The notes below the pieces were generated by a model, which saw only the letters and a list, made by a program, of their open reading frames with translations, ran no database searches and was not told the origin of the DNA. Shown piece after piece: positions 36,562 to 46,462 of a DNA stretch of 64,000 bases. Position numbers and translations under genes: made by a program. This DNA comes from UTCFX2 sp963788305 (GTDB taxonomy: Bacteria > Chloroflexota > Anaerolineae > Anaerolineales > UBA4823), in contig CAWBGK010000020.1 of the NCBI GenBank assembly GCA_963788305.1, forward strand, positions 186,001 to 250,000, read 5' to 3'. Positions within the stretch are counted from its first letter, which is position 1. Every line of letters begins with the position of its first letter.

Positions 36562-37661
36562 GAGTCCTGGGAGATATGCTGCCTGCTTCAACACTTACCC
36601 AAGAACTGCAACCCGCTCGCATTTTGGGGATTGAAACCTCCTGTGATGAGACCGCGGCTTCTATTGTTGAAAACGGACGCATCATCCTTTCCAATTTTGT
36701 CGCTTCCCAGGTAGACCTGCATGCCCAGTTTGGCGGCGTTTTCCCAGAAGTTGCATCTCGGCAGCACATCCGCACGATCTACCCGATCATTGAGTCCGCC
36801 ATGCAAAAGGCCCATCTCGGGCTGAATGAGCTGGACGCGATCGCAGTGACGCGCGGACCTGGCTTGCCCGGGTCGCTGGTGATCGGCGTCAACACAGCAA
36901 AAGGTCTGGCGCTGGGTTCCGGGCTGCCTATAGTTGGCGTCAACCACCTGGAAGCACACATTTACTCTTCCTGGCTGCATTGGCCGCCTATCACTGGCGG
37001 ACCGAACAACATTGAGCTTCAACCAGAGCCGAATTTTCCTCTCATCGTCCTGATCGTCTCAGGCGGGCACACCGAGTTGGTGCTGATGAAGAGCCATCTC
37101 AACTACGAACGATTGGGAGCGACTTTGGACGATGCCGCTGGCGAAGCGTTTGATAAAGTTGCCCGGTTGATCGGATTGAGTTATCCCGGCGGACCGGCAA
37201 TTCAGAAGGCTTGTTTCAATGGTGATCCTCACCGTTTTTCATTTCCTCGGGCATGGTTGGATGATACCTGGAACTTCTCCTTCAGCGGTCTAAAAACAGC
37301 AGTCTTGCGCGAGGTCCGGCGGTTGCAGGAACAGCATATCCCGCTACCAACTGCCGATCTGGCAGCAAGCTTTCAGGCAGCGGTAGTGGATGTGCTGGTT
37401 GGAAAGACCGTCCGAGCCGCAGAAATACTCGGCGCATCCGAGATCATGGTTGCTGGAGGAGTTTCTGCCAACCGTGCTTTACGGGAGGCGATGGTGGCTC
37501 AATCTCCCTGCCCGGTACACATCCCTCCCATCGATCTCTGCACGGATAATGCCGCGATGATTGCCAGCGCAGGATACTTCCGGTTTGCTTTTGGCCAGCG
37601 TGACTCCCTGAATATGGATATCTTGCCGAATTGGCCATTGAGCGAAGTCAGCAAACCTTGA
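36558..37661 (+). CDS. tsaD: tRNA threonylcarbamoyl-adenosine transferase TsaD
   Basis: 367 residues from GTG 36558, or 361 from ATG 36576; neither has a strong ribosome binding site, and the first overlaps the upstream stop codon. TsaD/Kae1 adds threonylcarbamoyl to A37 of ANN-decoding tRNAs. Visible signatures: GIETSCDETAASIVENG, PEVASRQHIRTIYP, VNHLEAHIYSSW (iron-binding histidines), VSGGHTELVLM, DDAAGEAFDKVARLIG and VAGGVSANRALREAM. The gene is intact. An extra segment near residue 145 (WPPITGGPNNIELQPEPNF) is a small insertion relative to short family members. Confidence 0.94.
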   Translation: MRVLGDMLPASTLTQELQPARILGIETSCDETAASIVENGRIILSNFVASQVDLHAQFGGVFPEVASRQHIRTIYPIIESAMQKAHLGLNELDAIAVTRGPGLPGSLVIGVNTAKGLALGSGLPIVGVNHLEAHIYSSWLHWPPITGGPNNIELQPEPNFPLIVLIVSGGHTELVLMKSHLNYERLGATLDDAAGEAFDKVARLIGLSYPGGPAIQKACFNGDPHRFSFPRAWLDDTWNFSFSGLKTAVLREVRRLQEQHIPLPTADLAASFQAAVVDVLVGKTVRAAEILGASEIMVAGGVSANRALREAMVAQSPCPVHIPPIDLCTDNAAMIASAGYFRFAFGQRDSLNMDILPNWPLSEVSKP

Positions 37662-37771
37662 TCGGCTTATTTATCGTAAAGAATCGCTTAATTCTTGTGA
37701 ACTTTTAGCCTCTTTTTAGATAAAATCTCCAGAAGGGGTGTCCCATCGGCACCTCTTCAGGTTGGTGAAGA

Positions 37772-40110
37772 ATGTGGTCCGCGATTCCATTTACGCTCGC
37801 TGGTTTAATATCCCTTTTGGGGATATATTTTGCATACCGCCTTTCCGTAACGACCCCGCACCGCCTCACATGGCTGTTTGCCGGGGCTGCGCTGCTGCTT
37901 TTTGCAGGGATTAACGGAATCCGAGCCTACAGCCAGGCAACAGGCACAACCAGCTCCACACTCGATTGGATTGAAGGAGCTGCTGCACTGGCTGCAGCTG
38001 TAATGGCATTCATAGGCATCTTTAAAATTGGGAATCGAACCCGGACTCTGGTCCAATCTGAGGAAACAGCCCGCCAGGAGCAGGCCCAGTACCGCTCGAT
38101 CGTCGACAATCTACCCCAATCGGTCGTTTTGAAAGACCGCGATATGATATATCGGGTGGTAAACCCTGCTTTTGTCGACCTCTTCGGAAAAGGGCAGTCT
38201 CAAATTCTCGGTAAAAGGGATGCTGATTTCTTTCCCCGACCTCAGGCAAGCGCTCTGCTTCGAGCTGACTTTCAGGCGCTCCAGCAAGCAAAATCCGCTT
38301 GTCCAGGAGCAGGAATTGTTAAGCTCCGAAGGGAAAAAATGGCTGCAGATCACACATGAACCGATACCTCAAGGAGAGGACGAAATTTCCGGCATCCTGG
38401 TTTTCAGCCAGGACATCACGGATCGCAAACAAATCGAACAGGAGCTCAGGGAACAAAAGCAGCTGCTTGGAGGATTTGACCGGTGAAAAGCAGCAGATCG
38501 TCGAAGAAAAACGGCTGACGCAGGAAGTTCAGACACATCTGTTGCGATTTGCACGCCTGCTGGTATCCATCGCCGTCTTTCTTATTGACGCCGATGCGGA
38601 AAAAATTGAGCAGGGTATCCAGAGTGCTCTTCGCTCGATCGGGGTCCAGTCTGGCGTGGACCGCTGCCGATTATTGCTCTACAATGGCAGTGAAGGCGAG
38701 CTGAAAATTGCCTACTCATGGACCATTCAGGGGATCACCCCAAAAAGGGAGAACCCTTCCGACCTAAATACCGTAAGCCCACCATGGGCCGGCTCCGGGC
38801 AAATGCAGATTGTCCATGTGTCAAGCCCTAATCAACTCCTGGCCGATGGACATGATATCGCTGACTTCATGAATGAGCAGGGGATTCAATCCTTCACCGC
38901 CGTCCCGTTGATCTCCAATCGAATGGTTATCGGCTTTTTGTGGCTGGAGACTGAAAGCCGTCAGGTGAACTGGAGCGCTGATTTTCAAGATTTGCTGAGA
39001 ATCGCCGGTCAAATCTTTGTCAGCGCGCTGGAACGTAAACAAGGCTTATTAAAGCTCACCGGTGCACAGCAAAACATCCAGAAACGCCTGGCTGACCTTG
39101 AACAACATAATATTGAAAACTCGCTGTTGAATGAATTGGGCGACCTGCTGCAAGTCTGCCGGACCGTAGATGAAGCCTACCCCGTAATTGCCCGCTATGC
39201 TCAGCAGCTCGTCCCCGTCGGTTCTGGAGCGCTTTATCTGGTCCACGAAACGGACGATCCTGTGGAGCGAGTAGCGGCCTGGGGCGAAACCCCTCCTGCC
39301 GAAACCGAATTGGTTTTCAATGAGTGTTGGGCTCTCAGGCGAGGGCGATTGCATGTGGTTCAGGATTCTCGCAACGATCTCAACTGCGCCCACCTGCGGG
39401 CGCCTCTGCCGAACAAATACCTTTGCATCCCACTGATTGCTCAAGGTGATACCATTGGACTTTTGCATCTCCGCCCTGTCAAAGGTGAGACTGCCACGCT
39501 GACATCTCACCTGGAAGATTACCAGCGCGTCAGCCAGGTAATCGCAGAGCAAATTGCCCTGGCGCTTTCCAACCTCTCGTTGCGCGACAAACTCCGCAGC
39601 CAGGCCATTCGCGATCCACTTACCGGGCTGTTCAACCGCCGGTATATGGAAGAAACCCTCGACCGAGAAATTCGCCGGGCAGCGCGCCACGGCACCCCGG
39701 TAAGCGTCGTGATGTTCGATATCGACCACTTGAAGCAGGTCAATGACTCTTTTGGGCATGACGCCGGGGACATTATTCTGCAAAACTTGGGCGATCTGCT
39801 GATGAAAGCCTTCCGAGGCGAGGATGTCCCGTGCCGGTATGGAGGCGACGAGTTCACCATCGTGCTCCCGGAAGCAACGGTCAGTGAATCCTTCCGCCGG
39901 GCAGAGCAGTTCCGCGAAGCCTTTAAGAAGATGGATTTTTCCCTGGAAGGTCGCCATTTTGGACCGCTCACACTCTCGATCGGCATCGCGGCTTTTCCAG
40001 AGCATGGAGCCACCGTCGAGCGCCTGCTGCAAACTGCAGATGCAGCCTCCTATTCAGCAAAAATTCAGGGTCGCGACCGTGTGATGATCGGCGGTTTCAC
40101 CGAAGAATAG
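37772..40110 (+). CDS. PAS-GAF-GGDEF diguanylate cyclase (two apparent frameshifts)
   Basis: About 779 residues in three frame segments. N-terminal membrane helices (FTLAGLISLLGIYFAYRL, WLFAGAALLLFAGINGI, and ALAAAVMAFIGIFKI) anchor it; then come a PAS domain (YRSIVDNLPQSVVLKDRDMI, about residue 110), two GAF-like domains (about 240-400 and 430-600) and a C-terminal GGDEF domain (RDPLTGLFNRRYMEETL; CRYGGDEFTIVLPEA). An RxxD inhibitory site (RGED, five residues before GGDEF) is present, so product feedback by cyclic di-GMP is expected. Breaks near 38290 and 38470 both fit one inserted base. It senses small ligands or redox state and makes the second messenger; no EAL domain is attached. Confidence 0.85.
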
Positions 40111-40111
40111 G

Positions 40112-41323
40112 TTATTCACCCATTTTTTCGATAATGCTGGAAAGCTCCTCAGCCAGCCCTTTTCGGTCGAAATACTTCTCAACATATTCCCTGCCCTGCA
40201 ATCCCATCCGGCGCGCCCGCTCGCGGTCGACGGCAAGCGATTGGATCGCCTCAGCCATAGCGGCCGGATTGCCCGGCTGGACGTAAATCCCGCACCCGGC
40301 TTGCTCGACTACATTCCGGATCACTCCGGTGATTGCAAGCACGACCGGACGCCCGGCAGCCATATAATCAAAGACCTTATTGGGGTATACAGTTGCATAC
40401 ATCGGGATAGGTTTCAATATCGCAATACAGGCATCCGATGCAGCCAGCGCCTGAGACATTTTTGATTTCGGCACAGGCGGCAAGAAGAAGACATTGTTTA
40501 ATCCCAGCTTCGCTGCGTAGGCTTGGAGTTCTGGCTTTTCTTTTCCGTCCCCAACCAGGACAATCGCAATATCTGGGTGCGTTTGCAGAACACACCCTGC
40601 TTCAAGCACAATTTTCAGGTCATTCGACATCCCATGCGCACCTGCATACATCGCAAGAAATCGACCTTGAAGACCGAATTCCTGTCGAAAGTCAGAACCG
40701 GTAAGGAAAGGATCGAACATGCTGGCGTCCACGCCATTGGGGACCACCATAACATCTCGAGCGCCACGTGCTCGGACATGATCCACAAATCCCGGCGAAT
40801 TCACGATCACCTGATCAGCATGTCGGTAAAGGAAACGCTCCAGCCAAAGGGATAGGCGGATCAAAAATGGATTGCGCAATACACCCACGTCAATCGCAAA
40901 TGCCGGCCAGAGATCTCGGATTTCGAAGAGGAAGGGTTTCCTTTTGAGCCTCGCCAGAGCCCAGGCAGCTGCGCCCTGAAAAATCGGCGGTGAAGTACCC
41001 CAGACGAGGTCCACTTCGCGCACTTTTATCCCGGTCCAAAAGGATGAAAGCATGAAGGACAGAAAGCTGAACACTCTGTGAACAAAGCTGCGGTGCAGGG
41101 CTGCATAGGTATAGGCTCGAAGGATCGTGATGCCGGATTCTTCCGGATCCAGCTGGTTCTGAGCCGCAGCGACATGTAGCTGGCCGGTTAAATAGCTGAT
41201 TGGGCTGGCGATGATCGTCACCTGATGGCCACGTTTCACCAGGAAGCGAGCCAGCTCGTGATGGCGCGTCCCACCGGGTTCATCGAGTGCGACAAATGCC
41301 TGATGGATCAACAAGATATGCAT
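40112..41323 (-). CDS. Family 4 glycosyltransferase (WbuB-like)
   Basis: 403 residues from MHILLIHQAFVALDEPGGTR at 41323; an in-frame start at 41350 would overlap the upstream gene further. GT-B fold: the N-terminal domain has PGGTRHHELARFLVKRGHQV and PFLFEIRDLWPAFAIDVG, the C-terminal domain has LVGDGKEKPELQ and the donor-binding VYPNKVFDYMAAGRPVVLAI. It resembles WbuB-type transferases of polysaccharide clusters. It overlaps or abuts the 3' end of the heparinase-like gene, with which it forms a minus-strand operon. Its stop lies 2 bp from that of the convergent GGDEF gene. Confidence 0.87.
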   Translation of the reverse strand: MHILLIHQAFVALDEPGGTRHHELARFLVKRGHQVTIIASPISYLTGQLHVAAAQNQLDPEESGITILRAYTYAALHRSFVHRVFSFLSFMLSSFWTGIKVREVDLVWGTSPPIFQGAAAWALARLKRKPFLFEIRDLWPAFAIDVGVLRNPFLIRLSLWLERFLYRHADQVIVNSPGFVDHVRARGARDVMVVPNGVDASMFDPFLTGSDFRQEFGLQGRFLAMYAGAHGMSNDLKIVLEAGCVLQTHPDIAIVLVGDGKEKPELQAYAAKLGLNNVFFLPPVPKSKMSQALAASDACIAILKPIPMYATVYPNKVFDYMAAGRPVVLAITGVIRNVVEQAGCGIYVQPGNPAAMAEAIQSLAVDRERARRMGLQGREYVEKYFDRKGLAEELSSIIEKMGE

Positions 41324-41330
41324 AAAATTG

Positions 41331-43361
41331 TCAGCCCAATTTCCATTCACTGAAGAATTTCAGCGGGCAAGCACCACTCTGGCTCAATCTCACAGATAAG
41401 GCTGGTATTTTTTCGTTGTAGTACTTCGAATTCCAACCCCATACAGGTTTCACAGTTCCATCCCCGTAGATCAGCTCCCCGGCGCGAACAATCTGGACCT
41501 TTACCCCAGGTGAAGCTGCATTTTCCGCTGGGATCGCCTGGAGCAGCAGTCTAATTTGTCCGCAGGGAGAAACAAGCCTGAGCAGGAATATGCTGCCTTT
41601 TTCATCGATTTCCCATGACCAGTCCGGAAGAAGCCAATGCAGACAAGCCGTATGAATCTCGGATTTCGAACGGCTCTGAACCTGCTGAATCTCGTCTTCA
41701 ACAAGCCAACTGCCGCCAGAGGTCTTCACCGTCCGGCGGTGAGTCAAACCCATGCTGCGGTACCCGTCATGCTGAGCAGTTACCCGCTGGTCTTCTGGAC
41801 TTTCAGTCTTTAATTCAAGCAGGCTTGCCTGGGCTCGATGCAGAAAAAGAAAGCGGCCAACCCGCTGCATCTGATCGCGACCATCCACAGTCACAGTATT
41901 GTGCACGTCGCTGCCTGCTAGCGCATTATCCCAGGGTGGGGGCGCATTATAGAGATAAGTCCCTGGATCGATCGCAACATTCATCCCCTGCCACCAAAGG
42001 TCAAGATGAAGCTGGTCAGCATGGCCTGGTCTACCGTTGAACCGGGCTGTCCGAAAATATGCCCAGGATTTTTTATCGCTTGATTTCAATACGATTGGCG
42101 AACGAGCCACACTTGCTTCGTGGAAAAATCCGGCAGTTTTTCTCCACGATCGGTTGGATGCGACTGTAGCCCAAACCAGAGCGCCATCTCGTCCCAGGGT
42201 CCGCTGTCCAGTAATCCGGCTGCCCAGGAACGCAGCTGCAGAAGACTGGATCACGGGTCGGTAATCTTCGAAAGCCAGCATGGTAAACGGCAGGATGTAG
42301 GCTCCGTCATTTGGCCCGAGGTTCGGCAGGCTTCCACTCTGATAATCCATGAGTTCGATAAGCCAGCGAGTCGCCGCACCAAGCCGTTCCCTGGATTTCG
42401 GCGAGAAGGAACGCCCGCTCGCCCGCGCCAGAACATCCATCCAAAGCGCAAGTTGCAGCATCAGGCGATGATAATTCGCGCTATGCTGAGAATACACACC
42501 CTCTTCCGAAATCTGGGCAGCGATCCCGCGTTCAAACCAGCGCCATCCGGTTTCCCGCCAATCATCTGCCATCGGATGTTCAGGAAGCAATAAGCCAGCC
42601 GTGAACAATCCCGCGGCTTCACTCAACAAATGATTGTTGTTTTGGGAGCGCCCATAGACCATTGTAGGAGGGATCCGCCTGGCATGCTGCGCCGCCGCCA
42701 ACGCCAGCATCCCAGCCCGCTCATCCGAAGAACACTCCGAACCAGCAAAGACGCTCCAGCAGTAAGCCATCGCCAAAAGCCGCAAGGCTGCTTCTTGGGC
42801 TGAAACCCAGTTCCAGCCCAGGTACGGCGGGTTAGCACCCAAAAAATCCGCTAGGAGTTTCCAGAAGGTCTCTGCATATCTCTCCTCTTTACTTAATACG
42901 TAGGCACGACCTAACAGGATCGCCCATCCCAATCTGGCTGGTTCCCAGATGATCTTGACATCCTGAAAAACGCCGTTCCTGGTTCCTGGCTCATATTCAG
43001 TCCAGTGTCGGAGGGGCAGTGGAGGGTGCAGATCCAGCGATACCGGCGTCCCACCAAAAAGGCGGATCTTACCGGCGACGACCTCATCTGCGGCTGCGAT
43101 GACAGCATCTTTGCCTGGATGCCCCAGAACCTCGATCAGGCTCTCGCTCCTCGGCAAGGGAAGTAGAGACGCCAGCCTGAAACTCTGCCCTGCTGACGAT
43201 GAAGGCTCTATGTTAGAAAAAATCCGCCGGTAATGACCGCTGGTTATGCCCAAGCGATAAAGCCCATAACCGGCCAGCTGTCGGGGACCCAACTCGACCA
43301 GCGCTCTCATCAGGATTCGCCAACGACCAGCTTGAATAAGATTCTTCCCTCTTTCTTCCAC
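41331..43361 (-). CDS. Heparinase II/III-family polysaccharide protein
   Basis: 676 residues from GTG 43361, chosen because TATCAT lies 6 nt upstream; an ATG at 43385 gives eight more residues that overlap that box. The N-terminal alpha/alpha toroid (LGWNWVSAQEAALRLLAMAYCW; NNNHLLSEAAGLFTAGLLLP near residue 240) is followed by the heparinase II/III beta-sandwich (FNGRPGHADQLHLDLWWQG, about 450; DPGTYLYN; SDVHNTVTVDGRDQM). These are the family's catalytic-region motifs for acidic polysaccharide lyases. No signal peptide is seen, which in this family often goes with genes inside polysaccharide-synthesis clusters. Neighbours are a glycosyltransferase and a two-domain oxidoreductase. Confidence 0.85.
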   Translation of the reverse strand: MEERGKNLIQAGRWRILMRALVELGPRQLAGYGLYRLGITSGHYRRIFSNIEPSSSAGQSFRLASLLPLPRSESLIEVLGHPGKDAVIAAADEVVAGKIRLFGGTPVSLDLHPPLPLRHWTEYEPGTRNGVFQDVKIIWEPARLGWAILLGRAYVLSKEERYAETFWKLLADFLGANPPYLGWNWVSAQEAALRLLAMAYCWSVFAGSECSSDERAGMLALAAAQHARRIPPTMVYGRSQNNNHLLSEAAGLFTAGLLLPEHPMADDWRETGWRWFERGIAAQISEEGVYSQHSANYHRLMLQLALWMDVLARASGRSFSPKSRERLGAATRWLIELMDYQSGSLPNLGPNDGAYILPFTMLAFEDYRPVIQSSAAAFLGSRITGQRTLGRDGALVWATVASNRSWRKTAGFFHEASVARSPIVLKSSDKKSWAYFRTARFNGRPGHADQLHLDLWWQGMNVAIDPGTYLYNAPPPWDNALAGSDVHNTVTVDGRDQMQRVGRFLFLHRAQASLLELKTESPEDQRVTAQHDGYRSMGLTHRRTVKTSGGSWLVEDEIQQVQSRSKSEIHTACLHWLLPDWSWEIDEKGSIFLLRLVSPCGQIRLLLQAIPAENAASPGVKVQIVRAGELIYGDGTVKPVWGWNSKYYNEKIPALSVRLSQSGACPLKFFSEWKLG

Positions 43362-43367
43362 TCCATG

Positions 43368-43373
43368 ATGATA
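43368..43373 (-). promoter_or_regulatory. Probable -10 box of a leaderless promoter
   Basis: TATCAT on the minus strand, 6 nt before the GTG at 43361. It would drive the heparinase-glycosyltransferase operon. Confidence 0.45.
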
Positions 43374-43468
43374 GCATAAATTCAACGGAACAAATGGGTT
43401 GCTGTCTGTCTTTCACAACCCTCTTAAATCGTGATATATTTAGCTGGAAAAAATCTTGATGGTTATCT

Positions 43469-43993
43469 ATGTCGGTTGCCAGGACGACAGGAATGAAAAA
43501 AATCAGCATCCTCATCTCATTGCTCTCACTTCTACTAATTGGGGCAGACCTTCCAATAGAAACGATCCGGCTTACCGTGATCAACAAATCCGAATCGGAT
43601 ATCGCCATTCAACTTGTTTCAAGCGATAAGGAATGTTTCACTTCAAAGGATTATATCGACGGTCAGTTCTACTATTTGACGGTCCCTGAAGGATCAAGAG
43701 AAGTACCGACTGTCAAGGTGTTTGACATTCAAGAAGACTGCTACGCGATGCAGGTCCTTTACCTCCAAACGTATGATCCTGTCTACGGTTATAAATGCGC
43801 AGTTCCAAAAGCCAACATCCTGATCGCGAGACGGAACATCCGTATAGTCGTGCTGCCTTGTGGCTTCTCACACTCCTGCCCAAAGGCGATCGGAGAGCCG
43901 TCGATGTGGAAATTCATCCCATTCCCCGTCCCAGCAAATGCTTATTTGTTCCAGAAGTACTGGCTGCACGCGCATGATCTACTGACCCCCTAA
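43469..43993 (+). CDS. Secreted hypothetical protein
   Basis: 174 residues from 43469, or 166 from the ATG at 43493 that directly opens a signal peptide (MKKISILISLLSLLLIGADL). The mature part is rich in Cys (six after the signal) and reads like a small beta protein (TIRLTVINKSESDIAIQLVS). No family recognised. It is convergent with, and overlaps by 4 bp, the two-domain oxidoreductase gene, and is divergent from the heparinase gene. Confidence 0.6.
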   Translation: MSVARTTGMKKISILISLLSLLLIGADLPIETIRLTVINKSESDIAIQLVSSDKECFTSKDYIDGQFYYLTVPEGSREVPTVKVFDIQEDCYAMQVLYLQTYDPVYGYKCAVPKANILIARRNIRIVVLPCGFSHSCPKAIGEPSMWKFIPFPVPANAYLFQKYWLHAHDLLTP

Positions 43994-46251
43994 CCTGAAA
44001 TCCAAACTGCGAAATATTGGACCAGGGCTGCTTCTATGAACAGCCCTGGTTTGTTCTTAGTGGATATAACGGCAGCACTTGAACGCAGCGCTTCAAGCGA
44101 AGCAAATGTTGCCTTCATTCCTCCAAAAATCTGGTCATATGGGATAGTTGGAGGGCCGCCGGCGCTGACCGCTGCGACAAATGCTTCCCATTCGGCGCGG
44201 TGGCCTTTGTCCTGCCGCAGGCGTGATGGTGCAGCGCTCCGCCTTCCTTTGACAACCAGCTCGACCGAACGGAAATCATCTAAAACTGCTACCCGTCCCC
44301 CACTGAAGACTTCTACCCGCTCCTTTGGAAAAGCCTTATCACCGTTTGCCAGGTAGCTGAGGAGGCCTAAAGAGCCGTCCGGAAATTCAAATGTGAGAGA
44401 GAAGTTATCTTGCTGATAACGCCCGGCGTCCGGCAAGCCAAAACCGCTCACCCGAGTGGGCAGAGCTCCGACAATAAAAATCAAGAAATCGATAAAATGG
44501 CATCCTTCTCCAACGAGCCGACCGCCGCCTTGCTCCAGGTCATGTGTCCAATGATTGAGTGGAATGAAACCTGCGTTCACCCTGTAATGGATGAAGAGCG
44601 GCTCTGCGCGCTCATCCATGAAGGCTTTGATCTTTTGCGAATAGGGTGCAAACCTGCGGTTATATCCTACCGTGAGCAGCGGCGGAACTGGAAGTGACTG
44701 CGCCTCCAGCAAAGCCTGACTCACATCCTCCAATTCAGATAAATTTAAAGCAAGCGGTTTCTCACAGAAGACGGATTTTCCTGCCTGGAGACCTGCAATC
44801 ACCTGCCGGGCATGCAGGTTGTGGCGCGTCAGCACTGCCAGCGTATTGATCTGCGGATCAGTGATGATTTTCGCCTCTTCGCTGGCCGCGTATTGAAAAC
44901 CGAAACGTTCGGCAGCATAGCGGGCGTTCATCCCCGAAGCCGACGCAATCCCGATCGGCTCAATTTCTGGGATTTTCTGCAATGCCGGCAGCATCACCGC
45001 AGTCGCAAAGTTGCCGGCTCCCAATACGCCTAATTTCACACGACTGCCGCTGTCTTTTTGGCGGGCGCCTCCCACCTCCGGCGAAAATTGAACCAGCCTG
45101 CTTCCAGCTTGATCAGAAGGTATCTCATCTTGGTCCTTGGGATAGGTCAGGAGCACCCCAAGAAACGCTTCACCATTCTTTGAGGTGATCAGATCATAAG
45201 CCTCGGGTGCCCTTTCAATCGGAAATCGGTGGGTGATCAGGGGCTCAACATTTACCCTTCGCTCTGCAAGCAATCCGACATACGATTCCAGGTTTCGGCC
45301 TTCCGTCCAGCGCACGTAACCGATGGGATAATCAGCCCCGCCTTCCTCATACTCCGGGTCATAACGACCTGGTCCATAGGAACGCGAATTTAGAAAGGTC
45401 AGCTCCTTCTCATAATACACTTTTCGCGGAAGCTGCAGTCCAACTGCTCCAACTGCGACCACACGCGCTCGATCTCGTGCAATTGCACCCGCCAGCTCAA
45501 CCGGATCGTTTAATGGCGTATCAGCGCAGATCAAGATCGCGTCGCAGCCTCGCCCCTGGGTGAAGCTCAACGCTGCCTCAACCGCCTGATCGCGACCGAC
45601 CGCGTGAGCGCCCAGATTCTCCGCCAGGACCACCCGCCGAGGAACTAAATCGACCCCGAATACCTGACAGCCTGCAGCCCTCGCAATTCCAACCGCAAGC
45701 AGGCCTAGAAGACCCAAACCGATCACTGCAACTCGCTCGCCGATCTGAACTTCCGCAAGCCGAAATCCATGCATGGCGATTGCACCGAGTGTCGTGAACG
45801 CGGCCGACTCAAAATCAACATGATCAGGAAGAAGAACCAGCAAGTTCTCTGGAATACAGGCGTATTCGGCATGGACCGCAAAGCCTCCTCCACCGCAAGC
45901 CACACGCTGTCCTACACGAAATCCGGTTAACCCTTCGCCCAGAGCGACAATCGTTCCGGCTGACGAATATCCAAGCGCCATCGGCTGTTCCAGCCGACCA
46001 AAGGCGGCATCGAGCGTGGTCAGCAGGCCTTCTCGACGGGTTTTGTCCAGAACTTGACGGACAAGGTCGGGTCGAGATCGGGCTTTTCCAACCAATGATT
46101 TCCCGGCGAATTCAACCACCATCCGCTCAGTCCCCGCTGAAACAAGCGACGCTGCAGTGCGCACCAAAGCTTCGCCCTTCTGAGGCGTTGGGATCGGTGT
46201 GTCAATGACGAGCGTCTCCCCATTTTTTAGGTTTTGTAAGATTTGTTTCAT
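43990..46251 (-). CDS. Two-domain oxidoreductase (zinc-type alcohol dehydrogenase plus Gfo/Idh/MocA)
   Basis: 753 residues from MKQILQNLKNGETLVIDTPI at 46251; longer in-frame starts up to 46299 exist, and a TATAAT at about 46304-46309 (minus strand) precedes them. The first half is a medium-chain dehydrogenase: GEALVRTAASLVSAGTERMV, LGYSSAGTIVALGEG, GERVAVIGLGLLGLLAVGIA. The second (from about residue 405) is a Gfo/Idh/MocA NAD-dependent oxidoreductase: KLGVLGAGNFATAVMLPAL, AGKSVFCEKPLALNLSEL, NHWTHDLEQGGGRLVGEGCHFIDF. This fusion is known from polysaccharide clusters and is thought to oxidise or reduce a nucleotide sugar or glycan unit, but the reaction is not settled. The heparinase-like and glycosyltransferase genes beside it support that role. 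Intact. Confidence 0.87.
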   Translation of the reverse strand: MKQILQNLKNGETLVIDTPIPTPQKGEALVRTAASLVSAGTERMVVEFAGKSLVGKARSRPDLVRQVLDKTRREGLLTTLDAAFGRLEQPMALGYSSAGTIVALGEGLTGFRVGQRVACGGGGFAVHAEYACIPENLLVLLPDHVDFESAAFTTLGAIAMHGFRLAEVQIGERVAVIGLGLLGLLAVGIARAAGCQVFGVDLVPRRVVLAENLGAHAVGRDQAVEAALSFTQGRGCDAILICADTPLNDPVELAGAIARDRARVVAVGAVGLQLPRKVYYEKELTFLNSRSYGPGRYDPEYEEGGADYPIGYVRWTEGRNLESYVGLLAERRVNVEPLITHRFPIERAPEAYDLITSKNGEAFLGVLLTYPKDQDEIPSDQAGSRLVQFSPEVGGARQKDSGSRVKLGVLGAGNFATAVMLPALQKIPEIEPIGIASASGMNARYAAERFGFQYAASEEAKIITDPQINTLAVLTRHNLHARQVIAGLQAGKSVFCEKPLALNLSELEDVSQALLEAQSLPVPPLLTVGYNRRFAPYSQKIKAFMDERAEPLFIHYRVNAGFIPLNHWTHDLEQGGGRLVGEGCHFIDFLIFIVGALPTRVSGFGLPDAGRYQQDNFSLTFEFPDGSLGLLSYLANGDKAFPKERVEVFSGGRVAVLDDFRSVELVVKGRRSAAPSRLRQDKGHRAEWEAFVAAVSAGGPPTIPYDQIFGGMKATFASLEALRSSAAVISTKNKPGLFIEAALVQYFAVWISG

Positions 46252-46462
46252 ACCCCAACCATTGGATCCAGGTTCTTGTCTCATAAAAGAAAATCGCAAC
46301 GAGGATTATAGCGCATTAAAATGCCTGTGATATAATTGCACGGTTTAACGCTTTCTTAATATCTCATGGTTTTGTCGAGATTTTTTCTGCAGATAAGATA
46401 CTATAATTATTGGGATCATTTGAAAAATCTTTCCTCATATTGGAAATAAAGGTTGATGAAGC

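Noticed and set aside
39049..40032. Minus-strand open frame of 327 codons
   Set aside because: Antisense to the GAF/GGDEF domains of the diguanylate cyclase; no recognisable motif.
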